The translations under genes were made by a program, and so were the position numbers. Shown one piece after another: positions 9,099 to 20,412 of a stretch of 64,000 nt of DNA (position 1 is its first letter; every line of letters begins with the position of its first letter). The stretch is taken from positions 62,001 through 126,000 of the forward strand of contig JAGHQL010000026.1 of assembly GCA_020080175.1 (NCBI GenBank), read 5' to 3'. This DNA is from Glutinoglossum americanum (lineage: Eukaryota > Ascomycota > Geoglossomycetes > Geoglossales > Geoglossaceae). The notes beneath the pieces were generated by a model. The model saw nothing but the letters and a program-made list of their open reading frames with translations. It did not search any database and was not told the origin of the DNA.

Positions 9099-12000
9099 CT
9101 ATTTGTCATCTCCGCCATCAGGTTGGTGGGATTGAGGTTGAGTTGGGGGTTGCTGGTTGGCTACGTGGGGGCCAGACGGTGGTAGAGGGCCATAATTGCC
9201 GACCGGCCCAGCCCGAGGTGGGTAGTGGTGAGACTGGTGTGGGCTTGTCCCGAATTGTGGCTGCTGGGGGTGCGGATAACCTCTTTGGATCATGGGAACT
9301 GTATAATCGTTAGTGGTCAAAATATAAATATTGTGGAAATACCTAGACTCACTCTGTGGCGCATATATGGGTTGGACGTGCTGTCCGGGGCTCATCCCGA
9401 TCATCAGCGATGGCTGCCCTTGTTGAGATCCTTGGTGCATCATCATCGGGGCACCTCTGCTGGGACTAGGGTACCCAGTTGATACTGGGGGGGGCGGCGG
9501 TCCATGCTGTGGGTATGCATGAACCTGCCCGGGTGAGTACATCTGCCCGAAAGGGACATGAGGAATCATGAAGGGGCCTCCAGAAGGACCGTGAGCCATC
9601 ATTGGGGCACCAACCTGGCCGCCTTGTTGAGGGACAAATTGAGGGACACCAGGATACTGTCCGAACTGTGCCATCTGTGGTCCATTGGGACCAATGGCAT
9701 ACTGTGGGACGTGCTGACCGTACATAAGCTGGGCACCTCGTGCCATCGGGGACGGATAAGCAAGATTTGCGGTCTGAAGGTGAGGCGATGGCAACACCGA
9801 TGGAGGTGATGATACGTGGATGCGGTGGTCATCATAGTGAGGAGCGGGGCCAACTGGGTGGTGATGTGGTTGCGCATGAAGGTGGTGCTGCGTCTGAGGT
9901 GGGGCCTGAGGTGGCGGTACGCCCTGGCCACCGTGCTGGAGATGAAATGGCAGCTGGTGTTGATGCGGGAGTTGAGGGTTAACATGAGACGGCTGTGGTG
10001 ACGAGATGGGTTGGGTCGAAAAGGTCACTTTGTCAAACATTTCAGTGTAGCTCTTATCCTTATTTTCCTCTGCAACATCCCATGTAGGTGGTGTTTTGTA
10101 TGCGGGTTTGATAATCCCATTATATGCGGCCCGGCGGTCGGGAGATTTATCGTCTTCTTTGGGGGTGTCAGCCTCTCTCCGGGCCCGCTTGATGGGGTTA
10201 AAGAAATCATTGATAGACGGTCGTTCAGATGGGGATAGTGGTTTCCTCGCCCCGAAGAAGTTAGGTGGGGTGGAGACTCTAGAAGCCGGTGGGGTCTGGT
10301 TGACGGGTCTCGGGCTCGATGCCGCGCTGGTTGAGTTCCCGGTGGGGGTGAATGACATAGGTTTGAATTCAAGGGCCTTCGCATTAAACTTTGTCGATAA
10401 CGCCGAAGTAGGGGTCGGTGCGCCGCTGCTCTTTGCACTGGCAATGTCAGTAGTGCTAATAGCGGGTCCAGTTGGGGGGAGACGCGGCTCCTGAATTGGT
10501 ACAGGAGAGGGGACGCCAGGCAATGTCGCACCAGCCTTATTCTGGAGCTGGATGTTAGCCAAGCGGTGACTTAGGCCGGGTCCAGAGCGGACGGGGATAG
10601 TTTGGCCTTGAAGGGATCTGTCAGCTCTTAGAGATTGCGTATTGTAGGGACGCTGTTGGGGATATCCAGGTTTGCTCCCAGTGAAGTTCTGTCGGTCAGG
10701 CAGGGCGTGGGCGGGAGATCCGCCAGCGTCAAATTTGGGAGCAGCCAACGGCCGCTGTGTCCTCTGTTCGGTAAGAGCGACAGTAGATTTTCCATTGGTG
10801 GCGGTGGGATTTTGAGACTTCTCTTCAGCGGCCTTCCGTGCCCGCTCCATGATTTCCTCCTGCTTATTCTTATCCTTGGCAAGAATTGGGATCAAGTCTT
10901 TTGGTACTGGAGTATTGAGCTTAAAGTTTTGAGAAAACTTCATCAAGTCATTGAGCTTGATGTTCTTGTCGTGCTTGGCTTGGTTTCGACGATGTTCCTG
11001 GAAACGCATCTTTTCCTGATTCGCAAACTGCCTGAAGGCGTCTCTAACTTCGTATTCAACATTTGGGACTCCAGTGCCAGAGACGGTGGGCTTAGGCTTT
11101 GTAGGGGAGGTGTCATTAGTTCCAATTGGTGGGCCAGATGATGGTTGGTTCTGAGTAGATTCAGTGGGGCCTTTGATGGTTGGCACCGCCTTTATGCTTG
11201 GCATGGTTGATTCGGCTGGCTGCATAGTTGGTTTTTGAATAGCGTTGGTAGGAGCTGACTTCACCTGCTCTGGTTGAGATGGTGGGGGGGTTTGCCGTCG
11301 TGAGGCTTGAACTGTTTGTTTCTCCTGCGGAGCCCGATTCGCAGTTGTTTCGGGTCGGGCTAGTTGAGAAGAGATGATCGCGGGATCCACGGGAGCCCCA
11401 GGAACGGTGGGCTGACCGGTCGGTGGTCGCCTAGCAGGCGGCGTATATTTATTTGTTTGGCCAGGTTGTAACGGCGGAAAATTTGAAGTTTTGCGTTGCA
11501 CTCCGCTATACCTATAGATAGAAAAGTCAGCATGAACTAGGGTACCTTACCGAGCTCGTTCAACAGCCGAACTTACTTGTCTTCTTCGTCCATTCCGCTG
11601 TCATCTCCAAGTATAATGCCACGCTCCTCGGCAACGTGAGAATTCATAGTACTAGCATTTTCAATCTCGCGAGCGATCCTCTCGGCGGCGGCAGCGCGCT
11701 GTTCATATAACGGGTTCGTACGATCGATGGTCGTTGTATATAAGTTTTCGTCATAGTCGCTCTTCACACCGTAGAGGCGCTCGTTGGCTTCAAACTGATC
11801 CCACTCGGCCCCTCGACTAGGGGACTTGGTCTTCGCATTGCCTTCAAGGGTTAGGTGGCCATCTGCATCTTCACCGGGGGACCAGGGCTGCAGGTCACGC
11901 TGCCGTGCGGCAGCATTTCCGCCAATGTCCGCATCAATACGAAAAGTAGAGGACACTCCTGTTCCCGTTAGAGAATAGACTGACAAAGAGATTGTCTTGT

Positions 12001-13154
12001 ACATACCATTCTGGGGCCTTGTTGTCATGTCGTTGAAAGAGATAGTTTCGACGAAAAGGTCCACCACGTCTCTTAATTCAAATATCATGACATGCTCTGC
12101 ACCCGTGCCGACGTAGCCTGAATCCTTCACCCCATTGGATTGCTCGTTGCTGCCGACCGACTTTATATGCTTTACCATTTTCAGAACATAGGCTGGTTCG
12201 GTGGGATCGACTGAAGATCCAGTAAACACTCCAGTGAATATGTCTCCATTCTTTACTGTGACAGTTGCGCTGCGTCCCTGCAGAGGAAAAGGTCAACGTA
12301 AGCTAGTTGTCAAGACGGTAGATATGTCGAGTTCCCCATTTACTTTGGGGATTGGTGGCCCAGAAAACATAACCTCCAACTTGGGGTAGAGCAGGCTATC
12401 GTGCTTACAAGACGCGATTGGCGGAGGTTAACGAAAGACATGAGGACTTACAAGGAAGTTTGCTAGGAGAAATAGCAATCGATCGTTTGCGTGCTTGTCG
12501 GGGGTGTTCGTTTCTTTTGCGTTGGTGGTTGTTGGTGCCTTTGGTGCGCCGCTTTTCGGTTGGCTGATAGATCCGTTCTGCTGATTGTAATTTGAGGGTC
12601 GCTGTGTGATGGGATTCGTAGCCCATGGTTTCAGAGCCGAACTGCGCCTGCCGCGCCAGCGAGATATACTTGTTAGCTTGCGGTGTTCCATTGGCGAGTA
12701 CTCATAATGAGCAATTTTTGGTGATGACGATAATGAGGTGAGAAGAAGAGACCCGCGATTGCTTAGGCAATTGCAAAAACGGGAAAAGCGAAGTGGTAAA
12801 GGCGATGCAAGGAGCAACCGTCATGTAAAATACGCTAAGGCTGAGGTAGATCCAGCTTTGGAAAGTATCCAAAACCACAATGGTGAATGAGAGACAATTA
12901 ATACCATAAGGTGAAAGTATTAGGGCTGATATAACACCAAGGCCATAGAATTCACGAGATCGGAGTAGCTCTTACCTCTGTGTTGTATCCATTGGGCTTC
13001 CAGACTGTCTCCGGTTTCCTGCGTCCGGTCTGCTGCCTGTGGTGATTTTGAACTGGGCTCTGCCACTTCCAGTAGCTGGAGTGCTAGAGGGGGGTGTTGA
13101 TGAATTAGAAGCTGTAGTTGCACCGTTTGCGGCGGTCATGGCTGTAGAAGCCAT
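9099..13154 (-). CDS. pbp1: Ataxin-2 homologue (Pab1-binding protein Pbp1)
   Basis: Six exons, 13154-12976, 12647-12452, 12277-12007, 11958-11577, 11511-9353 and 9298-9099, encode 1128 aa. The Lsm domain runs from NDRLLFLLANFLGRSATVTVKNG (split by an intron) through HVMIFELRDVVDLFV. The LsmAD domain follows with WDQFEANERLYGVKSDYDENLYTT and ends near KYSGVQR. At about residues 710-725 KFNAKALEFKPMSF matches a PAM2 motif, which docks on the MLLE domain of poly(A)-binding protein. The remaining C-terminal 700 residues are Pro/Gln/His/Gly-rich and disordered. Ataxin-2/Pbp1 binds Pab1, controls polyadenylation and forms stress granules or a TORC1-regulating condensate. The first intron is 328 nt. 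Start chosen at the ATG giving MASTAMTAANG, the first in frame. Head-to-head with bud6 over 2 kb. Confidence 0.92.
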
Positions 13155-14733
13155 CACTGCTGCGGGGTGTTATCGAAAGGTTTGCAAGGCCCCAACCAGC
13201 CACGAAGATGACGCTCGTGGAGCGTGACACGGAGAGCTTGTGCGCTCGCGCAACAAGTGATGCAATGTCGAAATATGCGTGCTTGATGGATTGAGATGTT
13301 GCTCGAATTTAAAGATGAAGGATGGTTGAGAGAGCTGCGAGGATAAGTATGTCAGTCTAGAATTGAAAGGGACTAGCAGGAATAATTTTGTGGGTCCGTT
13401 GAGTAAAATTACCTAAAGCAGAAACTGCACGGAAAATTGCAATCGGCAGTAGAGGTTGCCGCTCGGTGAACTTTCCTGTTCTGGGAACTGCGGTGGGTGA
13501 ATGCGAGTGCGTTTGTGGAGAGGGATGCGGTGAAGTTGGGGAAGACGAAGGGTTGAAGTGAACAAGGACAGGAGGAGGTGCGTAGGCCGAGGAAGGCTCT
13601 TGGCCCGCGTTTGGTTTTAGGTTGTAGTTGGGAGAGGAAGGAGGGGAGGTCGTCAACTCGTCGTGTCGAGCTTATGTTGTTTGAAAAGGAAAGGAAAAAA
13701 GTCGGGATGCACAGAAATGCACGATGCACACAGATCCGGTGCTTACGAGAAGGGCAGCACGGGTAGAGCAGCAGCAGAAGCAGCAGCCACAGAGATCAAG
13801 AAGCCTCAAAGCGTTTCCCGTGTCCGAAGGAAGTTTCATGGAAAGTGAGGACTAAGCAAGCCCAAGACGAAGCGGACTTGGAGGCTAAGCCGACTCAGTC
13901 CTTCCTACGACGAAACGAACGAACCAGGACCGATCCGGACTGGGGGTTGGGGGGTTGGGTGGTTGGGGTTGGGATGCCTCAGTGAATCAAGAGGTGGGTG
14001 GGTCCGGCGTGTGTGTTGGAGGCTGGGGCTGGGGCTGGCTCGCCGGCTTGCGACCAGTGCCCAATTACAGGTCCGTGATCGCTTCCGGGGCTCTTCTTCC
14101 TTCTGCTCTTCCGGGCTTTGTCCTGGCTCTTCTTAATACTCTCTCGGTCTCCTTCCCTCCGTCACTTAGATTGCACGTTACACGGTCGCACTGCAAGAGC
14201 GTAGCATCCACTCGCGCAGAATGCACGTCGTAATCTTTCCGCTCTTGGGAGCTAGCTGCTTTCTCGGGCACCAAATACACCCCCACCGCGGCAAATATAC
14301 CGGCGCTTGAGTGCTCTCGCTCACATGCGTATTGTATGTGCGGGTACATGTACTTGCTCTCACTTCAAATCGCCACCGCCGTAGTCAGAGTGATGTAGTG
14401 CTGGTTGGTGCGCCTGCTGACGCCCGCGCCGTGGGAGACCATCGACGACACGACCATCCCATGTTCTTTCACACTCCCTATTTTTTTGCCTGAGCTGTGA
14501 GAGGGCAGTGGTGTATTGGACACCACGCCTCTGCCCCGATCTGATTGCACATTTCTCTGCGTACCTACAGGCGCCACCTCCCCGCGTGACGATTCCTTTT
14601 TCGCGCTCTGGGTTGGCTGATGAGCCAGCGCTGCGCGCCATCGCAGCTCGTCACTCGCAAGGGATGGGATTGATGAATGCTGCGCTACCATACGTTGTTC
14701 AGTAGACCAAGCGATTGTACAAGCACCCACGCT

Positions 14734-14771
14734 CGCCCTCACCCTCGCCCTCACCCTCACCCTCACCCTCA
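14734..14771. repeat. CCCTCA hexanucleotide microsatellite
   Basis: About six copies of CCCTCA, two of them with G for A (CCCTCG), lie in a row about 440 bp before the bud6 start codon. Such pyrimidine-purine asymmetric tracts are common in fungal promoters. The array resembles the telomere unit CCCTAA but never contains it. Confidence 0.85.
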
Positions 14772-15024
14772 GCCCAGTGTGCTACATGCTCCGTAGACGC
14801 ATATATCGCCTCCAGCTGCTGGATGCTGCTGGATGCTGCTGCTGGATGGATGGGTTGCTTGTTGCCGCGTGCGGAAATTGCCGGCTCAGAAAAATCAACC
14901 GATCAGGGCATATCGCTATATCGCTAGTCCAGCCGCCCAGCCAGCCGGCCAGCCGGCCAGCCCACGCCCTGTCAACCCCAACTCGTCAATCCCCGAAACC
15001 CCGTGCCTGTCACTGCACACTTAC

Positions 15025-15045
15025 ATGTATTCTTTCTGGGTGTAA
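15025..15045 (+). promoter_or_regulatory. Possible short upstream ORF in the bud6 leader
   Basis: ATG followed by five codons and TAA (peptide MYSFWV) lies 167 nt before the bud6 ATG. It is only meaningful if transcription starts upstream of it, which the sequence does not show. Confidence 0.3.
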
Positions 15046-15211
15046 CTGCACACCCGCGCCTCACTTATCTGTTCCTGCGTGATTTCAACCTCAACCACAC
15101 GTCCGCAGCGAACATTAATACTATCTACGCCCCCCTTGACGCTCGAATACCGACAACCTGTTTTGTCCGACCGACCGAGTGATAGCGGCCAAAGGCCAGA
15201 CAGGAGGTAAT

Positions 15212-18200
15212 ATGCAGGCACCTCCAAATCCTCAGCCCTCCCTTCGGAGGAGAACCCCAGCGCCAGATTCCAACCTACCGCCCAAACCGCCACAGGCGTC
15301 AAATGTTGGTCTTGACGCGGCACAAGGACCCAACACTCGCAGCTCTTCCGGGTCGGGTAGGTCTCCCGCCTTTAGGAGGCAGAATGTGAGTTTCTTTTCA
15401 TTATCCTCTTGCTGCCCCTCGTGCAACCGCCCTGCAACATCCGTTCCTCCCTATTACCCACCCTGTTTCAAGCTGTCTGACGGCGACATCACGATGAGTA
15501 AATCCGCTAATATTTCCCATCACAAGTCGGGTCAGCAGCTTTCGCAAATTGAAAAGAGCGTAACGCATCTTCTCGTTGCTACTAAGCAGTTACTTGAGAC
15601 TCTTACGCAATGGTCGCGTCAAACTGCAACGGAAGCCGAAGTTTCCGATGTTTATGTGCGCCTGGGATACGAATTCAATATTGCATGCAGGGCCTTTACT
15701 GCGATAGGCGTGGAGACAGCCGACCTGGGAAATGTGCCTGATGCGCTGCGAACAGTGCTCGAGGAGACGCTCAGTCAGGAAGCTTCACCGAAGAGCCTGG
15801 ACCAGTACCTTCCGCACATCCGAGATATCATCATAAACCTCTTACATGGTCTTAAGAGGAAGCAGCAGAAGCTACGAGAGAAGCAGACCAGAGAAGCAAA
15901 CCTGCCTAATGGCACGCCGGCGAGGAATGATAGCATGGGTAGCGTCAATAGCACTGGAAGCGGGCTAACGCAAATGCTGGATGACGTACCTGCCCAGTAT
16001 CCAAGTGGAGGGACCTCCCAATCTTATGGTCGGGGCATGAGCAAAGAGAATCTCTCCGTGGCAGATGAACTAGGCATACCGCCCCGGAATTCGTCGGTCG
16101 CTGGTGGCAGATCCTCCCCCTCCCGCCAGGAACGCTCGCAGTCAAAGAACAGCTACAGCTCAGGGCGAAGCCCCCCATCGAATCGGGATACGTCTTCTAC
16201 TCAACAATCACAGCACACCTCATCATCTTCTATGTCAAGCAACATCATGCAGAACATTCCCGTTCTAGGACACCAACCGCAAGAGCCTTTGCCTTCGAAA
16301 CCCCAGGCACCAAACCAGATTCCATCTCAATTTCCGCCGCCGCCTCCGCCGCCACCAAAACAGCAGGATGCACTAACGGCTTTGCAGCGGGGCGGAGATC
16401 TCGAGAGGCGAGCCTCTAGACGATATTCAGCGTATCAGATCTCCAAGCACTTTGGGGTTTCGCCAACCGGCGTCCCCACAATACCATCGTCTCAAAACAC
16501 CCCAATACCAAATAGAGGCCGTGATGCGCGCGAATCAATGAATGCTGTTAGGATTAGAGGGTCGCTACTGCATAGTCGACAGAAATCTTCAAACCGCCTC
16601 GCCACAGAAACTCCTTCAAACAACGATAATGCTTTATCAAGTCGTATATCGGAGGAAAGCTTCCAAAGCAGCTCCGCTTCGGCTATTCAGCCTCCGGAAG
16701 GGCCGCAAGCAGACGAAGGATCTGTGGCAAAAACCCCAGAAAAGGGACATCGACCTTCTGAAGCTGGCCCAGGTTCAGGGGAAGCCTCAGCTGTTGGTCC
16801 AACAATCAACGGTGGAGCAGCCAGCAGGGGTTATCTGGCAGTTCCATACAACGATGAAGCCTACGAAGGGGAGCAGGTACCGCAAAAGCCGCTCCAGGGA
16901 GAGGATCCTGCATTCGAAGATAAACTACAAGAGAATCATAGCACAACCGCATCATCATCTCCTCACCAGTCAAGGCAGTTTGTGCCAGAGCAGTCTCCCG
17001 AGCCTGGAAAGGAGCTGACGCTCTTCCTACAGTATAAGAGCAAGATCAAGAAGTTTGTTCTTCCGGACGGACTCGACGATCTCTCGATTGCGAGGCTGCA
17101 ACTTGCATTTATTGAGAAGTTTGCTTGGAATACACACAGCAATGGAAACGATTTGCCTGAGATATATATTCAAGACCCTGTATCTGGCGTGCGCCACGAG
17201 CTAGAGGACTTGAGCGACGTTAAAGATCGATCAGTACTAGTCCTGAACGTGGAGGTCTTGGATGAGGTGAAGAGGCACATTGATGAAGGACTCGGCGGAA
17301 TAAAGAGGATGGTCGAAGGCGTTCGAAATGTGGTAGACGGACAGCAATCGATGATCCAGAGAGTCTCTGACCGGCAGCAGGAGGTAGCTAAGGAAGTGGC
17401 GCTCTTGAATGTTCCACAGGTGCCAATTCCAACTCGGCAACCTCAGGCCGGATCGAATGGAACTCGAACACCGAGTTCTATTACTAGCAATGCCGCTCAG
17501 TTGAACGAAATAAAGAACCTCCGTCGAGATCTTGCCGTCATGCGGCAAACTTATTCTAGTTTCGTCTCTGATATCGAAGCATCAATGTCCACCATTAGGC
17601 AGAAAGCTAGCTCCGTCAAGACCGTGGCTATCAACGCAGCAATCCCTGAGCTGGGCGGAGAGAGCGGTAGAGCGTATGTTAACGTGGGCAAGAAGACTCT
17701 TGGTGACGACTCTGATCGGTTGGTTTCACGCGTCGATGATCTCCAAGATATCGTCGAAGACCTTCGAAAAGATGTCGTCACCCGGGGAGTTCGTCCCATT
17801 CCACGCCAACTTGAGGAAGTAGGACGGGATATCTCGTTAGCCACTGCAGAGTTGAAGAAAATGCAGGAGTACTTGAAACGGGAGAAACCGATCTGGACCA
17901 AGATCTGGGAAAAGGAGCTGGAACTCGTGTGTACCGACAGGGACCTCTTGACAATGCAAGAAGAGCTGGCTGCCGACCTGGAGGATGACTTGGAGAAGGC
18001 TGCACAGACTTTTGCGTTGGTCGAGCAGTGCACCAAAGAGCAAATGAAGGACGGGCAGGGAAATGCGCCTAGGTCTGTCTCACGAGGCTTGAGCGCCATA
18101 CCCCTAGACACCACGATCGACCCACGCATGGCAAAAGAGGGCGTTCTAGGTGAAGTTCGTGCATTACAACCGAATCATGAGAACCGACTGGAAGCGATTG

Positions 18201-18499
18201 AGAGGGCTGAGAAGATGAGACAGAAGGAACTGGAGTCAAGGAGAGGTGGAGAGTTCCAAAAGGAGCTAGGCAATTTTGTTGAAGAGGGAAAACTGAAGAA
18301 GAGTGGTGGTGTGGAGGAGGCAGAACGATTGAGGAAGGTAAAGGATGATAGGATTAGGAAGGAGGTCTGGGAGAGGCAGAATGCTAGACGTCCGAAAGAT
18401 GTGGAAACCACAAGCCCGACCAAAACAGCGGAGGATGCTCAAACTTTCCTAGAGGAACCGGATATCTCGCCGCAAGGCTTGGAGGGGCCTTCGATTTGA
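15212..18499 (+). CDS. bud6: Bud6/Aip3 actin- and formin-interacting polarity protein
   Basis: Two exons, 15212-15385 and 15473-18499, give 1066 aa. The N-terminal helical region reads QLSQIEKSVTHLLVATKQLL, then WSRQTATEAEVSDVYVRLG, and the C-terminal AIP3 domain begins at LTLFLQYKSKIKKFVLPDGL, then VEVLDEVKRHIDEGLGGIK, followed by long coiled coils ending in a charged tail. These blocks identify Bud6/Aip3, the polarisome subunit that binds actin monomers and stimulates formins at hyphal tips. The middle 350 residues are Ser/Pro-rich with a polyproline run (PPPPPPPPK). The intron has a perfect GTGAGT donor and a CAAG acceptor; it is 87 nt long with no in-frame stop, so an unspliced mRNA would encode 1095 aa. 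Start is the first ATG in the frame; upstream codons are non-ATG. Confidence 0.92.
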   Translation: MQAPPNPQPSLRRRTPAPDSNLPPKPPQASNVGLDAAQGPNTRSSSGSGRSPAFRRQNVSFFSLSSCCPSCNRPATSVPPYYPPCFKLSDGDITMSKSANISHHKSGQQLSQIEKSVTHLLVATKQLLETLTQWSRQTATEAEVSDVYVRLGYEFNIACRAFTAIGVETADLGNVPDALRTVLEETLSQEASPKSLDQYLPHIRDIIINLLHGLKRKQQKLREKQTREANLPNGTPARNDSMGSVNSTGSGLTQMLDDVPAQYPSGGTSQSYGRGMSKENLSVADELGIPPRNSSVAGGRSSPSRQERSQSKNSYSSGRSPPSNRDTSSTQQSQHTSSSSMSSNIMQNIPVLGHQPQEPLPSKPQAPNQIPSQFPPPPPPPPKQQDALTALQRGGDLERRASRRYSAYQISKHFGVSPTGVPTIPSSQNTPIPNRGRDARESMNAVRIRGSLLHSRQKSSNRLATETPSNNDNALSSRISEESFQSSSASAIQPPEGPQADEGSVAKTPEKGHRPSEAGPGSGEASAVGPTINGGAASRGYLAVPYNDEAYEGEQVPQKPLQGEDPAFEDKLQENHSTTASSSPHQSRQFVPEQSPEPGKELTLFLQYKSKIKKFVLPDGLDDLSIARLQLAFIEKFAWNTHSNGNDLPEIYIQDPVSGVRHELEDLSDVKDRSVLVLNVEVLDEVKRHIDEGLGGIKRMVEGVRNVVDGQQSMIQRVSDRQQEVAKEVALLNVPQVPIPTRQPQAGSNGTRTPSSITSNAAQLNEIKNLRRDLAVMRQTYSSFVSDIEASMSTIRQKASSVKTVAINAAIPELGGESGRAYVNVGKKTLGDDSDRLVSRVDDLQDIVEDLRKDVVTRGVRPIPRQLEEVGRDISLATAELKKMQEYLKREKPIWTKIWEKELELVCTDRDLLTMQEELAADLEDDLEKAAQTFALVEQCTKEQMKDGQGNAPRSVSRGLSAIPLDTTIDPRMAKEGVLGEVRALQPNHENRLEAIERAEKMRQKELESRRGGEFQKELGNFVEEGKLKKSGGVEEAERLRKVKDDRIRKEVWERQNARRPKDVETTSPTKTAEDAQTFLEEPDISPQGLEGPSI

Positions 18500-20412
18500 A
18501 CACATCGACCGTGCGTCGATCTTAATCCGCTACGGTTCTGAAGAGCATCACTTGCAGATTTTCCACATTAGGGGAGGTATCTGCTGGCGCCTACAGATCT
18601 ACACCTAGGGTATGGCATGTGGTTCTCCTTCTCTTGGTCTCGCAGTCAAGTCTCTTGTTCTTTTCCCCTCCCCTTGTTCCCGGAGTCGGCAGAATCGAAT
18701 TTCTCGACTGTGAATATATACGCAACACGCACACACACGGACACAACTCCTCTTCTCCTTCCCCTGCACCGTTGTTTCTAGAGCGGTTGAAGCGAATCGA
18801 AACAATCCCCGTCGCTGCGCATCGCCCTCCCTCTCGGGCGGGTCGGAACCCACACTTTTCTTTTTTTGGGTGGCACATAGGATGTAATGAGGCTGAAGAT
18901 GATGCATGTTCCACCGAAAAGAGGAAAAGGAGGAATCGTCTACAGACGAATGGGAAGGGGAGATAAAAGACAATGATGGCTTGAAATGGAAAACCACTCG
19001 TGAATTCAAAGTGCCAAGACTACCCATGTCCTTGTCTGTATGTTGTGCTTGTTGCGTACATGCTTCATACGTGCGCATGCGGAGATACACGAAAGATACA
19101 CGAGCCCGTACATATGTAGCCTAACCTGCATCCCGACTGGGCGGACGCGTTTAGAAAACAGGCACGAAATAAACCTCCCGGCTGGGCCATCCGTAAAAAA
19201 AAAAATACACAGCCGCAGACGCAATATTCTCCCCGACTCCTTTTCTTCGAATCACACGATTTAATATATCTTTTCTAAATCGACCCTTCCCTTCCTGTGT
19301 CCTATTACACACCTACGAAGGGAATAACTAAAAATAAAAATTAAAAAAAAAAAGCTCTCCAAAGCTCCGTCCACCAGTTAAGTCACGCGCCCAGCGAGCC
19401 TTGGCGCTCCACCCAACAACCTGCCTCCAACCTCCAACACAGAAAAACAACCATAGATCCTCACCTACCCAAATGCCTGGACAACCAACAAAACGGACTA
19501 CACCGTGTTCAGCGCTATTTTTGATGAGTGATCGAGATCGAAATTCAAATGTCTTTCATAATCCCGAAATCTTTCCCTAATCCCCCTCGTTGGAGTCCGT
19601 CGGTTTTGATGATGACGACGGGGGGGTTTAACAAGACGCAGTGGCTTTTTTGGGTTCGCTTATGGCATACAGAAATGAGTATCTTTTTTTGTCTCCTTTT
19701 GGGCTTTATGGAGGGTTTTGCGGTATTGTGGGTTTCTTGTTGTTTGGAGATGATGCCGCGGGAAATGAATGGGATATACTGTGTGGCGGTTATGTGGTTT
19801 TTTCTGGCGGCAAGAGAGTTCTTGGTGATCTGTCTTGATGACGGACTAGGATACTCTTTGCCGGTAGGTGTTTTTGAGAATGCCATGATATTCGAAAACT
19901 ACTCTTGATTGTACCCTGCAACTTGTCTTTAGCAGGACATGACCATTACTATCAAATACACCATTGATTCTACCCCGTCCTTCTTTTCTACTCCCTAGGG
20001 TCGACTGCCGTCAACCCCACAAAATCATGGACGGGAACATAGTCACTGCCAGCGACCATGGCCAAGCGTCCATCGCTATAATTTTCGATATCCAGATTAT
20101 GCATGATGACCCCAATGCTTAAGCCCCTCAAATGAAAACGAGAGTTCGTACACTTCATGCTCACATAGACACCACGAAATAATGCTTAGGGTAATATAAA
20201 AATGCGGAAGGATGAGGCTTTGCTGCGGGAATGAAAACCCTGAAAATCTAGACGGGAACTGGAAATGCACACGGAAGGTGGAGGTCTAATCGGGTTTCAT
20301 AGGGCTTCGGCGGGAATCAGGCGTCTGCAAGCCAAGGGGTCGCTATTATCCAGGACATTTTTGGACAAGTCCGGGATAAAGGATGTACCGCATTATGCAT
20401 TATTGGTGCTTC
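18500..20412. other. 1.9-kb convergent gap between bud6 and sog2
   Basis: No gene is supported. The region includes A-rich tracts (19195-19205, 19325-19353), pyrimidine-rich segments and a 126-codon open frame at 19528-19908 with no recognisable features. It should contain two 3' UTRs; the remainder is unexplained. Confidence 0.5.

Larger units (their letters stand above)
13155..15211. other. 2-kb divergent gap: promoters and leaders of pbp1 and bud6
   Basis: No exon with family features was found. The gap is rich in simple sequence: GGTTGGGG-type repeats near 13940-13975 and 14015-14040, CTGCTGGATG repeats near 14815-14850, CAGCCGGC repeats near 14938-14962 and the CCCTCA array below. Long open frames on both strands are a by-product of low-complexity GC-rich sequence. 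The size suggests long 5' UTRs or heavy regulation. Confidence 0.55.

Noticed and set aside
9341-9353. Bud6-type read-through or alternative end for Pbp1 at the last intron
   Set aside because: The last intron is in frame on both sides if retained, but splicing gives the smoother Pro/Gln-rich tail; retention is possible but unsupported.
13357-14766. Several 90-140 codon open frames in the pbp1/bud6 gap
   Set aside because: They are low-complexity and overlap on both strands; no start, splice or domain support.
14734-14771. Telomere-like repeat
   Set aside because: The unit is CCCTCA, not CCCTAA, and the flanks are normal genes; a microsatellite is simpler.
19528-19908. 126-codon hydrophobic open frame in the bud6/sog2 gap
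   Set aside because: Composition is Phe/Trp/Met-heavy without motifs, it overlaps an equally long antisense frame, and no splice form extends it; likely 3' UTR.
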